A DNA stretch of 64,000 nucleotides from NCBI GenBank assembly GCA_016700155.1, contig CP065001.1, positions 1,488,001 through 1,552,000 of the forward strand, in the 5' to 3' direction. The notes below the pieces were generated by a model. It was not told the DNA's origin. It saw nothing but the letters and a program-made list of their open reading frames with translations, and searched no databases. Position 1 is the first letter of the stretch, and the number at the start of each line of letters is the position of its first letter. Made by a program: the position numbers and the translations under genes. This stretch comes from Ignavibacteriales bacterium (GTDB taxonomy: Bacteria; Bacteroidota; Ignavibacteria; Ignavibacteriales; Ignavibacteriaceae). This document shows positions 46,285 to 55,709 of this stretch, piece after piece.

Positions 46285-46695
46285 ATGGATTGTGTCTTTT
46301 GTAACATAGTCAAACGAACTATGCCGGCAGAAATTGTGTTTGAGAATGACAGTATACTTTCATTTCTTGACATAAGACCTGTAAACCACGGTCATACACT
46401 TGTTATACCAAAACTTCATTATGAAAATTTTCTTTCAGTTCCAATTGATGAAATCAAGGAACTCACTACCACAACTCAATCCATAGCGGAAGCATTAAAA
46501 AAAAGTTTAAAGGCAGATGGTTTTAATCTTATTGTTAATCATGGAGCCGCTGCGGGACAGACTATTTTTCATTTTCACTTTCATATTATACCAAGGTACT
46601 TTAATGATTTTAAATTCAAGCCGGTATTTAAATCTTATGAAGGTGATACAATGAAATCTTTCGCAGATAAAATCCGAACAGAACTAAATATTTAA
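46285..46695 (+). CDS. HIT-family nucleotide hydrolase
   Basis: A 136-residue histidine-triad protein. It starts 'MDCVFCNIVKRTMPAEIVFE' with the usual zinc-binding Cys pair and has the active-site triad 'FHFHFHIIPRY'. HIT proteins hydrolyse adenosine nucleotide monophosphoramidates. The length is standard. The start codon follows a terminator-like hairpin with no Shine-Dalgarno between them. The B12-binding gene follows 10 nt later. Confidence 0.92.
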   Translation: MDCVFCNIVKRTMPAEIVFENDSILSFLDIRPVNHGHTLVIPKLHYENFLSVPIDEIKELTTTTQSIAEALKKSLKADGFNLIVNHGAAAGQTIFHFHFHIIPRYFNDFKFKPVFKSYEGDTMKSFADKIRTELNI

Positions 46696-46705
46696 CAGAG
46701 GAAAA

Positions 46706-47113
46706 ATGGAAAAGAAAATCAGGGTATTGGTCGCAAAAGCAGGACTCGACGGTCATGACAGGGGAGCAAAAGTAATCGCAGCGGCTTTGCGCGATGCGGG
46801 TATGGAAGTTATTTATACTGGTCTCCGTCAAACACCTGAAATGATAGTTGAAGCGGCAATTCAGGAAGACGTTGATGTGATTGGTATCAGTATTTTATCA
46901 GGCGCACATATGACGATCTTTCCTAAAATAAAAAAGCTTATGGATGAAAAAGGAATCAGTGATGTTTTGTTAACCGGCGGAGGCATTATTCCTGATGAAG
47001 ATGCCGCCGAGTTGAAAAAAATGGGAGTCGGTGAATTGTTTACTCCCGGTGCGGTTACAACAACAATCGCTGAATATATCAAGGAGTGGTGTAAATCAAA
47101 TCCACGAGACTGA
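46706..47113 (+). CDS. Cobalamin-binding (C-terminal) subunit of methylmalonyl-CoA mutase type
   Basis: A 135-residue B12-binding domain with the base-off cobalamin signature 'GLDGHDRGAKVIAAALRDAG' (His is the axial ligand), 'DVIGISILSGAHM' and 'LLTGGGIIPDED'. It matches the small subunit of two-gene methylmalonyl-CoA mutases, which interconvert methylmalonyl-CoA and succinyl-CoA. The large subunit and the MeaB chaperone are not adjacent. GAGGAAA precedes the ATG. Context fits propionate or branched-chain amino acid use, which is inference. Confidence 0.9.
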   Translation: MEKKIRVLVAKAGLDGHDRGAKVIAAALRDAGMEVIYTGLRQTPEMIVEAAIQEDVDVIGISILSGAHMTIFPKIKKLMDEKGISDVLLTGGGIIPDEDAAELKKMGVGELFTPGAVTTTIAEYIKEWCKSNPRD

Positions 47114-47161
47114 TAATTCCTTTTCAACATTTTTGTTCAATTAAATTTAAAGGGAAATAAA

Positions 47162-50100
47162 ATGAAAAAATTATTACTGTTGATGTTGTTTGTATTTACT
47201 TCAACAATTTTTTCACAAACATTAGTACACTACTATGAGTTCCCGAGATACAACTCTTACAATTCATTCTGGGGAATTACGGAAGCAAGCGATACATTCT
47301 GGATTGGTTCCGATTATGAAGGATTGTTGTACAAAGTCACCAAACAAGGGGTGATAAGGGACAGTCTCGTTACACCATTTAATTACAATCATGGATTGGA
47401 GTGGGATGGAACTGATTTCTGGATTGCCGAACAGTTCAGGACTGCCGGTGCAAGGATTTATAAGATCACAACTAACGGAACCATAATTGACAGTATATAT
47501 CTCCCTTCATTAATTGGCGGCGCATCTGGCGGAGTAGGTGATATTGCACTGGATGGAAACTCACTCTGGTTTTCTATTTACTCTCCTGATTTTACAAGCT
47601 ACCCGTTTGCTTATGCATATGAAATGGATATTACGTCAAGAACGATTATCGATACTATTCCGTTAAGAGGAAGGCAGGTTCAGGGAATAACCGTAAAAGG
47701 AGACACTATCTTTTATGTGAATGAAGCTTTTCATTCCGGTGATCCGGAAAAAATATATGCTTATAGTAAAATTACAGGCGACACTGTGATGGCATTTGAC
47801 GTACCTGATCCGGACCAGGATTGTAATCCAAGAGGATTATACTGGGATGGAGAACTACTGTGGCTGATTGCTGATAGAATCGGCAACAACCAGTTTTTAT
47901 ACAGGGCGCTTTATGCTTATGATATTTTTGGTGCAGGTACACCTGTTATCAGTACTATAAATGCTATCGATTTTGATGATGTGATTATTGGTTCACCTGA
48001 AAATTATCTGTTTAACGTCAACAACAACGGCACCGGAACTTTATTTATTGATTCAATGAAGATTGACAATGCTCTGTTTACAGTTTCACCAGTTGCTAAC
48101 CACGATACCATAAATCCTGGTGCATTTAAAGATTACACAGTTACGTTTAATCCCGTTGCATACGGAAACCAGGTTGGCACTCTTTCGATTTATAGTAATG
48201 CTCCGGGATCTCCTGTAAAAACGATCTCATTATCAGCCCGCGGAATATTCGGTCCCGCACATATTTCATTTTCTGAAAGTCCGGTTAACTTCGGTGCTAA
48301 AAGAATAAACAGTACTTCCTATAAAAGTATTATTATCAGTAATGAAGGTTCTGGCAATTTAACAATTGATTCTGTCCGACTTGCAGGCGTAGATTTTTAC
48401 TTACAGAATTTAACAACTCCAGTTACTATTGATTCAGTTTCTGCATCTTCATTCAGAGTATGGTTCAATCCTGAAACTGTTTCAGCATACGGCGATTCAA
48501 TCGTGTTTTATTCCAACGCTTCTAATGGAGCGGTAAGAAGTCTGTTATTAAACGGAAATGGAATTGTAACAGATACAACTCTTGGTACAATTTTATGGGA
48601 AGGTGTTATTCCAGATAATCCGGCAACAACGTTCGATGATCTTACAATCCGTTCTATGCGTCAGATTCAGGATATAACCGGCGACGGTGTTATGGATTTG
48701 ATTGTAGCATCTGAAAACTACTGGACGATAGCTTATAACGGAAACAGTTCCGGCACAAGTGATATAATCTGGATGTTCTCATCATATCCAAATAACAATA
48801 ACGCCGGTTCAGTTGATTATATACAAGGATTACAGATCGCATCTGATTTAAATTCTGATGGAGTTAACGATGTGGTAATCGGTACAGGCGGAGGTAATGA
48901 ATTTGTTTATGCACTTAACGGATTAACCGGCGAAAAATTATGGGAACACGGAGACTCAATCAACTTTGGCAATGGTGATATTATGGGACTGGATGTAAGC
49001 AGGGACTTTAACGGTGACGGTGTTCCCGATGTACTTGCTAATGCCAGCGGTAATGAATCGACGGGAGAAGGTAGGTTTTCTGTTTTACTTCTTGATGGCA
49101 GAACAGGTTCTCTGATATGGACAATCAACCAGGCAGCACAACAGAAATTAAAGTATATGGTTGCTGCAACTGAAACCGGTGGTGCAGCAGGTTCAAGAGT
49201 CGGAACATTAAATGAAGTTATCGGTTTTGACAAACAGGGAAATATAAAATGGATTTTCCCGACTACCGGTACACCGTGGACAGTTTATGGAATTGAAGAC
49301 ATTGGCGGCAGCAGTGTTTCGGATGTTATTGTCGGCACTACTACAGGACTTGTATACGCTTTATCAGGAGATTCAGGAAATGTAATCTGGTCACGCAATC
49401 TTGGAAATGTTTTTATTGAGGACCTGAGAATTACAACCGATATTACGGCAAATGGTAAGAGCGATATACTCGTCAGCGGTATTAATCCAAATATATTTTT
49501 ACTTGAAGGAACAAACGGAGATATTATCTGGCAGAATGGTACCGGAGGAAACATACTTGGTATAAATGAAATCGGTGATATAGACGGTGACGGATTACCC
49601 GATATGGTAACGTCATCATTAAATAATGCGGTTCATATCTGGCAGTCAAGATACGGCACCCAACTCTTTCAATACTTATTTGGTGGAGGCGGAACAGGAA
49701 CTGCGGCAGAACACACGGTGAAAATGGATGACATTGATGGTAACGGAAGTTTTGAATTTACATCGGCATGCCGTACAGGAAGAATTGTAGCATTCTCAGG
49801 TGGAAGTGCAATTGATGTGCCTGTAGAGATGACAACATTCGCTGCTAATGCTAATGGTAATTCAGTTACTCTGAGCTGGTCGACAGCTACTGAACTGAAC
49901 AACAGAGGTTTTTATGTTGAGAGAAGAAGTGATGTGAGCGCTTATAAGGAAATCGGGTTTGTTGAAGGGCACGGGTCTGTGACGAATCCTGTTCAATACC
50001 AGTACGCTGATAAAAACTTAACATCTGGAAAATATTTTTATCGATTAAGGCAGACGGATTTTGATGGATCATATGAGTATTCAATTGAATTGGAAGTTAA

Positions 50101-50392
50101 TGTCGGGCTGCCAATAGATTATTCACTGGATCAGAATTATCCGAATCCGTTCAATCCTTCGACAAAAATAAAATATTCAATCCCAACAGCAGGTACAGTT
50201 AAACTTGTTATCTACAACCTGCTTGGTGAACAAATAACAACACTCGTCAATCAAAATGTTGAACCTGGATTCTATACAGTCGAATGGAATGGTACAAACA
50301 ATTTTGGTGTCAGCGTTCCATCTGGTATTTATTTCTACAGGATTGAATCAGGAAATTATGTAAATGTTAAGAAGATGCTGATGGTTAAATGA
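47162..50392 (+). CDS. Large secreted propeller protein with abnormal-spindle-like domains and T9SS sorting domain
   Basis: A 1076-residue exported protein with a signal peptide at residues 1-19. A propeller-like region fills 20-260 ('SDTFWIGSDYEGLLYKVTKQ'). Two ASPM/SPD-2/hydin-type Ig domains occupy about 265-465 ('IDFDDVIIGSPENYLFNVNN', 'VNFGAKRINSTSYKSIIISN'). A second PQQ/FG-GAP-like propeller with 'DLNSDGVNDVVIGT' and 'DFNGDGVPDVLAN' calcium-type loops fills 470-890. A Reeler-like 'VTLSWSTATELNNRGFYVER' domain precedes the sorting domain ('LDQNYPNPFNPST' to 'KKMLMVK'). The role is probably surface binding. AAGGG precedes the start. Confidence 0.9.
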   Translation: MKKLLLLMLFVFTSTIFSQTLVHYYEFPRYNSYNSFWGITEASDTFWIGSDYEGLLYKVTKQGVIRDSLVTPFNYNHGLEWDGTDFWIAEQFRTAGARIYKITTNGTIIDSIYLPSLIGGASGGVGDIALDGNSLWFSIYSPDFTSYPFAYAYEMDITSRTIIDTIPLRGRQVQGITVKGDTIFYVNEAFHSGDPEKIYAYSKITGDTVMAFDVPDPDQDCNPRGLYWDGELLWLIADRIGNNQFLYRALYAYDIFGAGTPVISTINAIDFDDVIIGSPENYLFNVNNNGTGTLFIDSMKIDNALFTVSPVANHDTINPGAFKDYTVTFNPVAYGNQVGTLSIYSNAPGSPVKTISLSARGIFGPAHISFSESPVNFGAKRINSTSYKSIIISNEGSGNLTIDSVRLAGVDFYLQNLTTPVTIDSVSASSFRVWFNPETVSAYGDSIVFYSNASNGAVRSLLLNGNGIVTDTTLGTILWEGVIPDNPATTFDDLTIRSMRQIQDITGDGVMDLIVASENYWTIAYNGNSSGTSDIIWMFSSYPNNNNAGSVDYIQGLQIASDLNSDGVNDVVIGTGGGNEFVYALNGLTGEKLWEHGDSINFGNGDIMGLDVSRDFNGDGVPDVLANASGNESTGEGRFSVLLLDGRTGSLIWTINQAAQQKLKYMVAATETGGAAGSRVGTLNEVIGFDKQGNIKWIFPTTGTPWTVYGIEDIGGSSVSDVIVGTTTGLVYALSGDSGNVIWSRNLGNVFIEDLRITTDITANGKSDILVSGINPNIFLLEGTNGDIIWQNGTGGNILGINEIGDIDGDGLPDMVTSSLNNAVHIWQSRYGTQLFQYLFGGGGTGTAAEHTVKMDDIDGNGSFEFTSACRTGRIVAFSGGSAIDVPVEMTTFAANANGNSVTLSWSTATELNNRGFYVERRSDVSAYKEIGFVEGHGSVTNPVQYQYADKNLTSGKYFYRLRQTDFDGSYEYSIELEVNVGLPIDYSLDQNYPNPFNPSTKIKYSIPTAGTVKLVIYNLLGEQITTLVNQNVEPGFYTVEWNGTNNFGVSVPSGIYFYRIESGNYVNVKKMLMVK

Positions 50393-50401
50393 TGTAATCA
50401 T

Positions 50402-50434
50402 TTAACCAGAAGTCCCTTTGGGACTGATGGTTAA
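50402..50434. repeat. 33-nt palindromic element after a T9SS gene
   Basis: TTAACCA-GA-AGTCCC-TTT-GGGACT-GA-TGGTTAA: a two-part perfect stem with a symmetric GA/GA bulge, 10 nt after the stop codon. It resembles an extragenic palindrome. A separate terminator lies further downstream. Confidence 0.6.
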
Positions 50435-50436
50435 GT

Positions 50437-50467
50437 AATGTACAGTGTATAATGTACAATGTACAAT
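50437..50467 (+). repeat. Intergenic AATGTAC heptanucleotide repeat
   Basis: Four heptamers plus AAT, 31 nt in all. Units 1, 3 and 4 are AATGTAC and unit 2 is degenerate (AGTGTAT). It has the same unit and total length as the repeat at 32566-32596. Confidence 0.75.
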
Positions 50468-50477
50468 TAAGAAATTG

Positions 50478-50507
50478 AGGCGATTCAACTTGAATCGCCT
50501 TAATTTT
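50478..50507 (+). terminator. Rho-independent terminator of the 1076-residue T9SS gene
   Basis: A perfect 10-bp stem AGGCGATTCA/TGAATCGCCT with a 3-nt loop, followed by TAATTTTTT. The stem shares AGGCGATTC/GAATCGCCT with the pckA terminator 40 kb away. Confidence 0.85.
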
Positions 50508-50526
50508 TTACATCTCATAAAGATGG

Positions 50527-51039
50527 TTAGAATTTATGCCCACCACCAAAATCTGCATTTGACTCAATAATTTTTATTATCAATCCCACAGCAAAGATTG
50601 CAATAAAAATACCCAGAACTAATCCACCGGTATCAAACCTTTCGTAGCCGGCAACTTCTATGTCATCAGGATTTAACCTGTAACTTTCACTTTCAATTAT
50701 TTTAAGAAGAGCTTTTTCGCCGGCATAATTAACAGGAGCTTTGCTGAGCTGATCCCGTGTCGAACATTTTAACAACAGAGTATCACCAATAACTTCCCAG
50801 CTATAGCAATAATAACAATCGACGTTTTCAATAACTATGTTGGCGTCAAGTTCATCTGCTGAGTCTTGATTGGAGAGAATAAATTTTCTTCCGTCTTTTG
50901 TTATAACCGGAAGGGTTTTGTCAAAAGAATGATTTTTTATTTCTTCGGTGGAGATTATATCATATGTCCGGCAGCCCGTATACTGAAAAAGTATCAAAGG
51001 GACAAGAATAGCTGCAACTAATTTTTTTAACTCTGCCAT
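50527..51039 (-). CDS. Putative lipoprotein with C-terminal membrane helix
   Basis: A 170-residue protein of unknown function. It has a lipobox-like 'LILFQYTGC' at residues 16-24 and a C-terminal hydrophobic helix ('GGLVLGIFIAIFAVGLIIKI'). In between is a compact region with Cys residues ('VIENVDCYYCYSWEV') that may form a small barrel. The ATG at 51039 is preferred over a TTG at 51045 because GGGAGG then has a normal 9-nt spacing. Having both a lipid anchor and a membrane helix is unusual. Its stop lies 20 nt from the plus-strand terminator region. Confidence 0.65.
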   Translation of the reverse strand: MAELKKLVAAILVPLILFQYTGCRTYDIISTEEIKNHSFDKTLPVITKDGRKFILSNQDSADELDANIVIENVDCYYCYSWEVIGDTLLLKCSTRDQLSKAPVNYAGEKALLKIIESESYRLNPDDIEVAGYERFDTGGLVLGIFIAIFAVGLIIKIIESNADFGGGHKF

Positions 51040-51073
51040 TATCAATTTCCTCCCGCAATAATATTTAAATGAC

Positions 51074-53164
51074 CTACTTTAATAGTAACATTTTACGAGT
51101 CAGGCTGAAGGAACCTGAAGTTAATCGATAGAAATAAACTCCGCTTGGCAATGATCTAGCATCAAAAACAACTTTGTAATTACCAGCAGGCTTATAATCT
51201 TCAATGAGTTCTGCAATGTGATTTCCAAGTACGTCATAAACATTTAAACTCACTCGAGATAATGAACTATAGTCCTTCTCAGGTATGGGTATATTATAAA
51301 TTATTGTTGTGGTAGGGTTGAAAGGATTTGGGTAATTTTGGTGAAGTAAAAATCCCGAAGGTAAAATATTTGAGTTTTCATTAATACTTACTAAACCATC
51401 GGTTGAAATCTGAAGGATGTGCCCAAAATATCCTGCAGTAGTAGCTTTATTAGAATCGGTCATGAATACCGAATTAAGCAGAATACCATCTCCTAAATTT
51501 CGTTCTGTCCAAGTATTGCCTGAATTAGATGTGGTTAAAATTATTCCTACATGCCCGGCAATCGCACCATTGTTTTCATTACTAAAATGGACAGATTTCA
51601 AGTCATTGGTACTACCGTTTCCAATTGAATGCCAATCTTGTCCACTATTAGTTGTACGAAAAATAGCTCCATCTTCTCCCACTGCAATATAAGTACTATC
51701 ATTTAAGTTACCTACCGAATTAAAAAATGCAGGGAGATCATTAGATAATAAATTCCATACTGTACCTCCATTTGTTGTATTTAATATTTTACTGCCTCCA
51801 ACAGCAATACCATTGTTCATATCCGAGAATGCAAAAGAATTAATTCCACTCACAACATCCGCAGTGATGATATTCCAGTTATTTCCTGAATCTGAGGTCA
51901 GCAATATTTTATCTCCACCCATTGCTATAGCTTTATCTTCATCAAATAAATGTATAATACTTAATTCTACATTTGTAGCAGTGCTCTGATTATCCCATGT
52001 CAGTCCCCCATCAACTGTCCAGAGAATAGTTCCATTTGATCCGACGATTGCACCTTCGTATTCATTGATAAATGAAACCGATTTTAACCAATTAGTTGTT
52101 CCGCTGCTTAGTTCAACCCAATGTGATGATGCATTCGAAGTTTTTAGAATACAACCTTGCAATCCTACTGCAAAGCCAGTGGTTTCATTTACAAAAGAAA
52201 TTCCGAATAATGAGTTTATACTTCCAGAGGATAAACTTATCCAATCATTCCCAAAATTTTCCGATCGAATAATTTTGCCATACCGACCTATCGCCATTGC
52301 GCATGAATCCCCCAATTTTGAGATTCCTACTAAGTTTAAATTGGTTGTACTATTTCTACTCGTCCAATTTTCACCACTATTACTAGTTTTAATCACTGTA
52401 CCATTAAAACCTACGGCAATACCGTTCAAATGATTAAACATAGTTATATCGGTGAGACTATAAATTATTCCGGTCGTTTTAGCTTGCCAATTCTCACCAC
52501 CATCAGTGGTTTTAAAAACGGTTCCTCCCCCACCAACAGCAATCGCTAAATCCGATGATATATATGACACTGCAAATAGTGATTGTGGGTAAGGTGGATT
52601 CTGGGTTACCCATTGTATTCCTCCATCTGATGTTTTTAAAATTGTACCATTAATACCCACGATCATTCCATGAAGAGTATCTGCGAATTTTATGTCAAAA
52701 AGATAATTTTGAGTGACGCCTGATAGGTTGTTCCAATTATTTCCTCCATCTGAAGTGATAAGTATTATGCCTTGTGCCCCAATTGCAACTGCCTTATTAA
52801 CTGTAATAAATTCAATACCTGTGAGTGCTACAGTTGTTCCTGAATTCAATTGTTCCCAGCTATTTCCTCCATCTGTAGTTTTTATTATAGTACCTGACCA
52901 ACCAACTGCGATTCCGTGTAGTGAATCTTTGAAACTGACGTCCTCCAATAATTCGTTAGTTCCGCTTGATTGGAACCTCCAGCTAACACCACCATCATTT
53001 GTTTTTATTATGGTTCCACTCTCACCGACTAGAACGCATGTTGATGAATCCATCACTGATATTCCAATCAAACTATGACCTTGTGGTAATGGATTTTGCC
53101 AAATAAAACCACTTTGTGCGAAGCCTGTAATTGTAAGTAAAATAAAAAAGTAGGTAAATCTCAT
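51074..53164 (-). CDS. Secreted YCF48-like propeller protein with T9SS sorting domain
   Basis: A 696-residue exported protein with a short signal peptide ('FILLTITGFAQSG'). About 13 repeats of roughly 45 residues follow, each with 'GTIIKT(T/S)DGG..W' and 'GIAVG..G' strands, as in YCF48/BNR photosynthesis-stability propellers. That number of repeats could form two consecutive seven-bladed propellers. The sorting domain starts 'LLHQNYPNPFNPTT' and ends 'RKMLLLK'. Ligand is unknown. AGGCAGAAAA precedes the ATG. Confidence 0.88.
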   Translation of the reverse strand: MRFTYFFILLTITGFAQSGFIWQNPLPQGHSLIGISVMDSSTCVLVGESGTIIKTNDGGVSWRFQSSGTNELLEDVSFKDSLHGIAVGWSGTIIKTTDGGNSWEQLNSGTTVALTGIEFITVNKAVAIGAQGIILITSDGGNNWNNLSGVTQNYLFDIKFADTLHGMIVGINGTILKTSDGGIQWVTQNPPYPQSLFAVSYISSDLAIAVGGGGTVFKTTDGGENWQAKTTGIIYSLTDITMFNHLNGIAVGFNGTVIKTSNSGENWTSRNSTTNLNLVGISKLGDSCAMAIGRYGKIIRSENFGNDWISLSSGSINSLFGISFVNETTGFAVGLQGCILKTSNASSHWVELSSGTTNWLKSVSFINEYEGAIVGSNGTILWTVDGGLTWDNQSTATNVELSIIHLFDEDKAIAMGGDKILLTSDSGNNWNIITADVVSGINSFAFSDMNNGIAVGGSKILNTTNGGTVWNLLSNDLPAFFNSVGNLNDSTYIAVGEDGAIFRTTNSGQDWHSIGNGSTNDLKSVHFSNENNGAIAGHVGIILTTSNSGNTWTERNLGDGILLNSVFMTDSNKATTAGYFGHILQISTDGLVSINENSNILPSGFLLHQNYPNPFNPTTTIIYNIPIPEKDYSSLSRVSLNVYDVLGNHIAELIEDYKPAGNYKVVFDARSLPSGVYFYRLTSGSFSLTRKMLLLK

Positions 53165-53316
53165 TTTCTGCCTCGTAATAAATATTTGATTATTAATCAG
53201 TGCTAAATGAAAAATAAATTTATTAAGTTCTAAAATACATTCATTAAATAATAAAATTTATTATAATTATTTTTGGATACAATTTAAAATTTTTTTCGCC
53301 ATTTGCTTCATGTTTG

Positions 53317-54837
53317 TCATTTTATAAGTAACATTTTTCGTGACTGACTGAATGAACCGGCGTTTATCCGATAGACATATACACCACTGCTTAATGATGC
53401 GGCTTCAAAAACTACTTTGTGTTTACCAGCTGTTTTATGTTCGTCGATTAAAGTTATGATTTCATTTCCAAGCAGATCAAATACTTTCAATGATACATTC
53501 CCATCATTGGGTATTTGAAAATTAATCACTGTATGCGGATTGAAAGGGTTAGGATAATTCTGTTCAAGTTTAAAACTTAATATTGAATTCACTGTCGCTT
53601 CAACCTGGGATGAATATTCAAACGAACCATCAAAATCAATTTGTTTCAGGCGGTAGATATATTCACCAGCCGGTAAATGACTATCATCAAATGAATACGA
53701 TTGTAATTGTGTCGAAGTCCCTTTGCCTTGAACGAATCCAATTGCATTCCAGTTTGGTTCTGATGAATTCTTTCTCTCAATCTCAAATCCCTTATTGTTT
53801 AATTCAGTTGCCGTTGTCCACTTAATCAAAACATTTTCATTATCGACCGAGGCTGTGAAACTACTGAGTTCTACTGGGATCTGAGTATCAGTGAAAATGT
53901 AAACACCTCCGTTTGTAGTTCCGGTTACACAGACCATAATCTTATTCTCGTATGTCAGTATTTTATTTGAGCTGAAAGTCAGGTTATGATTCGCGAAACT
54001 TACTCCTCCGTCGGTTGATTTAAACACACCTCCATTACCAGAGATATAAATATCATCTACTATATCAAGTGTTCCGCCTCTCATCGCTCCGGGCTGATTT
54101 GCAGTTGTGGTCCACGTCGCACCGCCATCAGTTGATTTTGTAAACGGGTAAGGGGAGAGTGTTGTGGGAATATAAAGTTCGCTTGAATTGGTTTGCAAAA
54201 CATCCCATACATTTACGGAGTTTGTTGAAGACCCGAATGTCACACCACCATCAGTGGAAATAAAGAAACCGTTTGCTGATGTTGATGACGCTCCTGCATA
54301 AATAATATCCGGATTGAATTTATCAACTGCGATTGTTACGATTGAAAGAGTCTGCAATGCTGTATTTGTGAATGTAGCACCGAAGTCTGTACTTCTCCAA
54401 ACACCGCCGGTTGTAGCTCCTGCAAAAATATGTCCGCTTCTACCGCAGGCAACAGTGTTCAATGTATTGTTCCCAAATGTTGAAGATGGGATAAGTGTAA
54501 AGGTTTGTCCGCCATCAGTTGAGTAAACCATCCCGTTTGATGAGTTTGCAGCGTAAATATTATTTAATGAATCGCACGCGATTCCAAGATAGTTTGAAGT
54601 ACCGGTTGAAAAAATATTCGTCCATGATTCACCTGCATCTGTTGATTTGAAGATTCCGCGTGCACTGCCTGTGGTTCCGGCATAAATATTACCAGCAAAG
54701 TCTTTACCTATTGACCACATTGAAAAGCCCTCAACTTTTCTCACCCAGGTTTGAGAGTAGTTAAATTGTGCGGTGACTGTCAGGAGTATAATTGTTAGCA
54801 GAAAAATTATACGGAAGAAAAAGTATAATAATTTCAT
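53317..54837 (-). CDS. Secreted BNR/sortilin-like propeller protein with T9SS sorting domain
   Basis: A 506-residue exported protein with a signal peptide at residues 1-28. Repeats of 'GNIYAGT....GIFKSTDAGESW' type fill 35-320, forming a BNR propeller. A strand-rich 'VLIKWTTATELNNKGFEIER' domain (about 330-415) leads into the sorting domain ('LEQNYPNPFNPHT' to 'RKMLLIK'). The same spacer domain occurs in the 1076- and 594-residue T9SS proteins in this window, so it looks like a shared module. Start has no strong Shine-Dalgarno. Confidence 0.87.
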   Translation of the reverse strand: MKLLYFFFRIIFLLTIILLTVTAQFNYSQTWVRKVEGFSMWSIGKDFAGNIYAGTTGSARGIFKSTDAGESWTNIFSTGTSNYLGIACDSLNNIYAANSSNGMVYSTDGGQTFTLIPSSTFGNNTLNTVACGRSGHIFAGATTGGVWRSTDFGATFTNTALQTLSIVTIAVDKFNPDIIYAGASSTSANGFFISTDGGVTFGSSTNSVNVWDVLQTNSSELYIPTTLSPYPFTKSTDGGATWTTTANQPGAMRGGTLDIVDDIYISGNGGVFKSTDGGVSFANHNLTFSSNKILTYENKIMVCVTGTTNGGVYIFTDTQIPVELSSFTASVDNENVLIKWTTATELNNKGFEIERKNSSEPNWNAIGFVQGKGTSTQLQSYSFDDSHLPAGEYIYRLKQIDFDGSFEYSSQVEATVNSILSFKLEQNYPNPFNPHTVINFQIPNDGNVSLKVFDLLGNEIITLIDEHKTAGKHKVVFEAASLSSGVYVYRINAGSFSQSRKMLLIK

Positions 54838-54976
54838 CAGTGTTTATCCTTTAAACTAATTTGATGATTGATTCGATTTATTATACCCCTACTTTTATAT
54901 GAGTGAATGGTTGCAGGTGAAATTATTTATTAAACCCGTCAATTACAAGGATTGCATGTAATGAATATTAAGGGCT

Positions 54977-55001
54977 AAAAAATCCCGCCGAAAGGCGGGA
55001 T
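54977..55001 (-). terminator. Rho-independent terminator of the minus-strand gene ending at 55023
   Basis: An 8-bp GC-rich stem ATCCCGCC/GGCGGGAT with a 4-nt loop. On the minus strand it runs into TTTTTTAG. It starts 21 nt past the stop. Confidence 0.9.
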
Positions 55002-55022
55002 ATGTATTGAACATCTGAATGA

Positions 55023-55568
55023 CTATTTAATTCTTACAAAATTTTTCACACACCATCCTAAAGCCCATCCTTCGGTTTCATTAGTATAATACTCAGTGCA
55101 CTGTTGCGGCGCATTAAGTTTTAATCCGTCATCTTTGGATTTTATCCTGTCATTAATTTCAGACGTAATCTTACTAAGGAATTCAAAAGCAGTTTGATAT
55201 CCAACATTGGGGTCTCTAAGATAAACACGACAAAAATGTTCCTGCTTTCCAGATGAATATGGATACCAGCTTTTTCCACTATCAGTTGTATGTATTATTG
55301 CACAATGTATATCCATACTTGAAAATAATTCACTCGTGTTTATTTCTGAAATAATTTTAGTGTCGTCCAATTTCCATGTAATTCCATTGTTGGTTGATGT
55401 GAAGCGTTCACTTTCAGTTGATATTGCAATGACTGTTGCATCTGTAAAAAAGAAAATCGTATATATTTTTTCGCCTGCAATTGCTGATTCCCAGTAGTCA
55501 TAATCCTGCGCTATATTTTTAGAATAAAATATCAATGCGGCTAGTATTGAACAGAAAATTATTTTCAT
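55023..55568 (-). CDS. Small exported BNR-repeat-like protein
   Basis: A 181-residue protein. The ATG at 55568 has a perfect AGGAGG 6 nt upstream and starts a clean signal peptide ('MKIIFCSILAALIFYSKNIAQ'), so it is preferred over an upstream in-frame Met. Two BNR-type strands are visible ('RFTSTNNGITW', 'IIHTTDSGKSWYPY'), too few for a full propeller. The C-terminal half is Cys- and Trp-containing with no known motif. It has no T9SS tail. It may be a truncated derivative of the larger propellers upstream. Confidence 0.7.
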   Translation of the reverse strand: MKIIFCSILAALIFYSKNIAQDYDYWESAIAGEKIYTIFFFTDATVIAISTESERFTSTNNGITWKLDDTKIISEINTSELFSSMDIHCAIIHTTDSGKSWYPYSSGKQEHFCRVYLRDPNVGYQTAFEFLSKITSEINDRIKSKDDGLKLNAPQQCTEYYTNETEGWALGWCVKNFVRIK

Positions 55569-55709
55569 AATTGCCTCCTGAGACAATATCACATTTGTTA
55601 AAAAACAATTTACTCTAAGGGCTGACCGGTTGATGAATAATATTAGTTATTAATAATCTTTTGGTGCTAAGTATTAAATCATAATACAGGTTGAATTCTC
55701 ATTTCATTC

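Noticed and set aside
51074..53164. Regular repeats within the YCF48-like gene read as possible DNA repeats or CRISPR-like array
   Set aside because: The periodicity is at protein level (propeller blades of about 45 residues) and the DNA units are diverged, so these are domain repeats.
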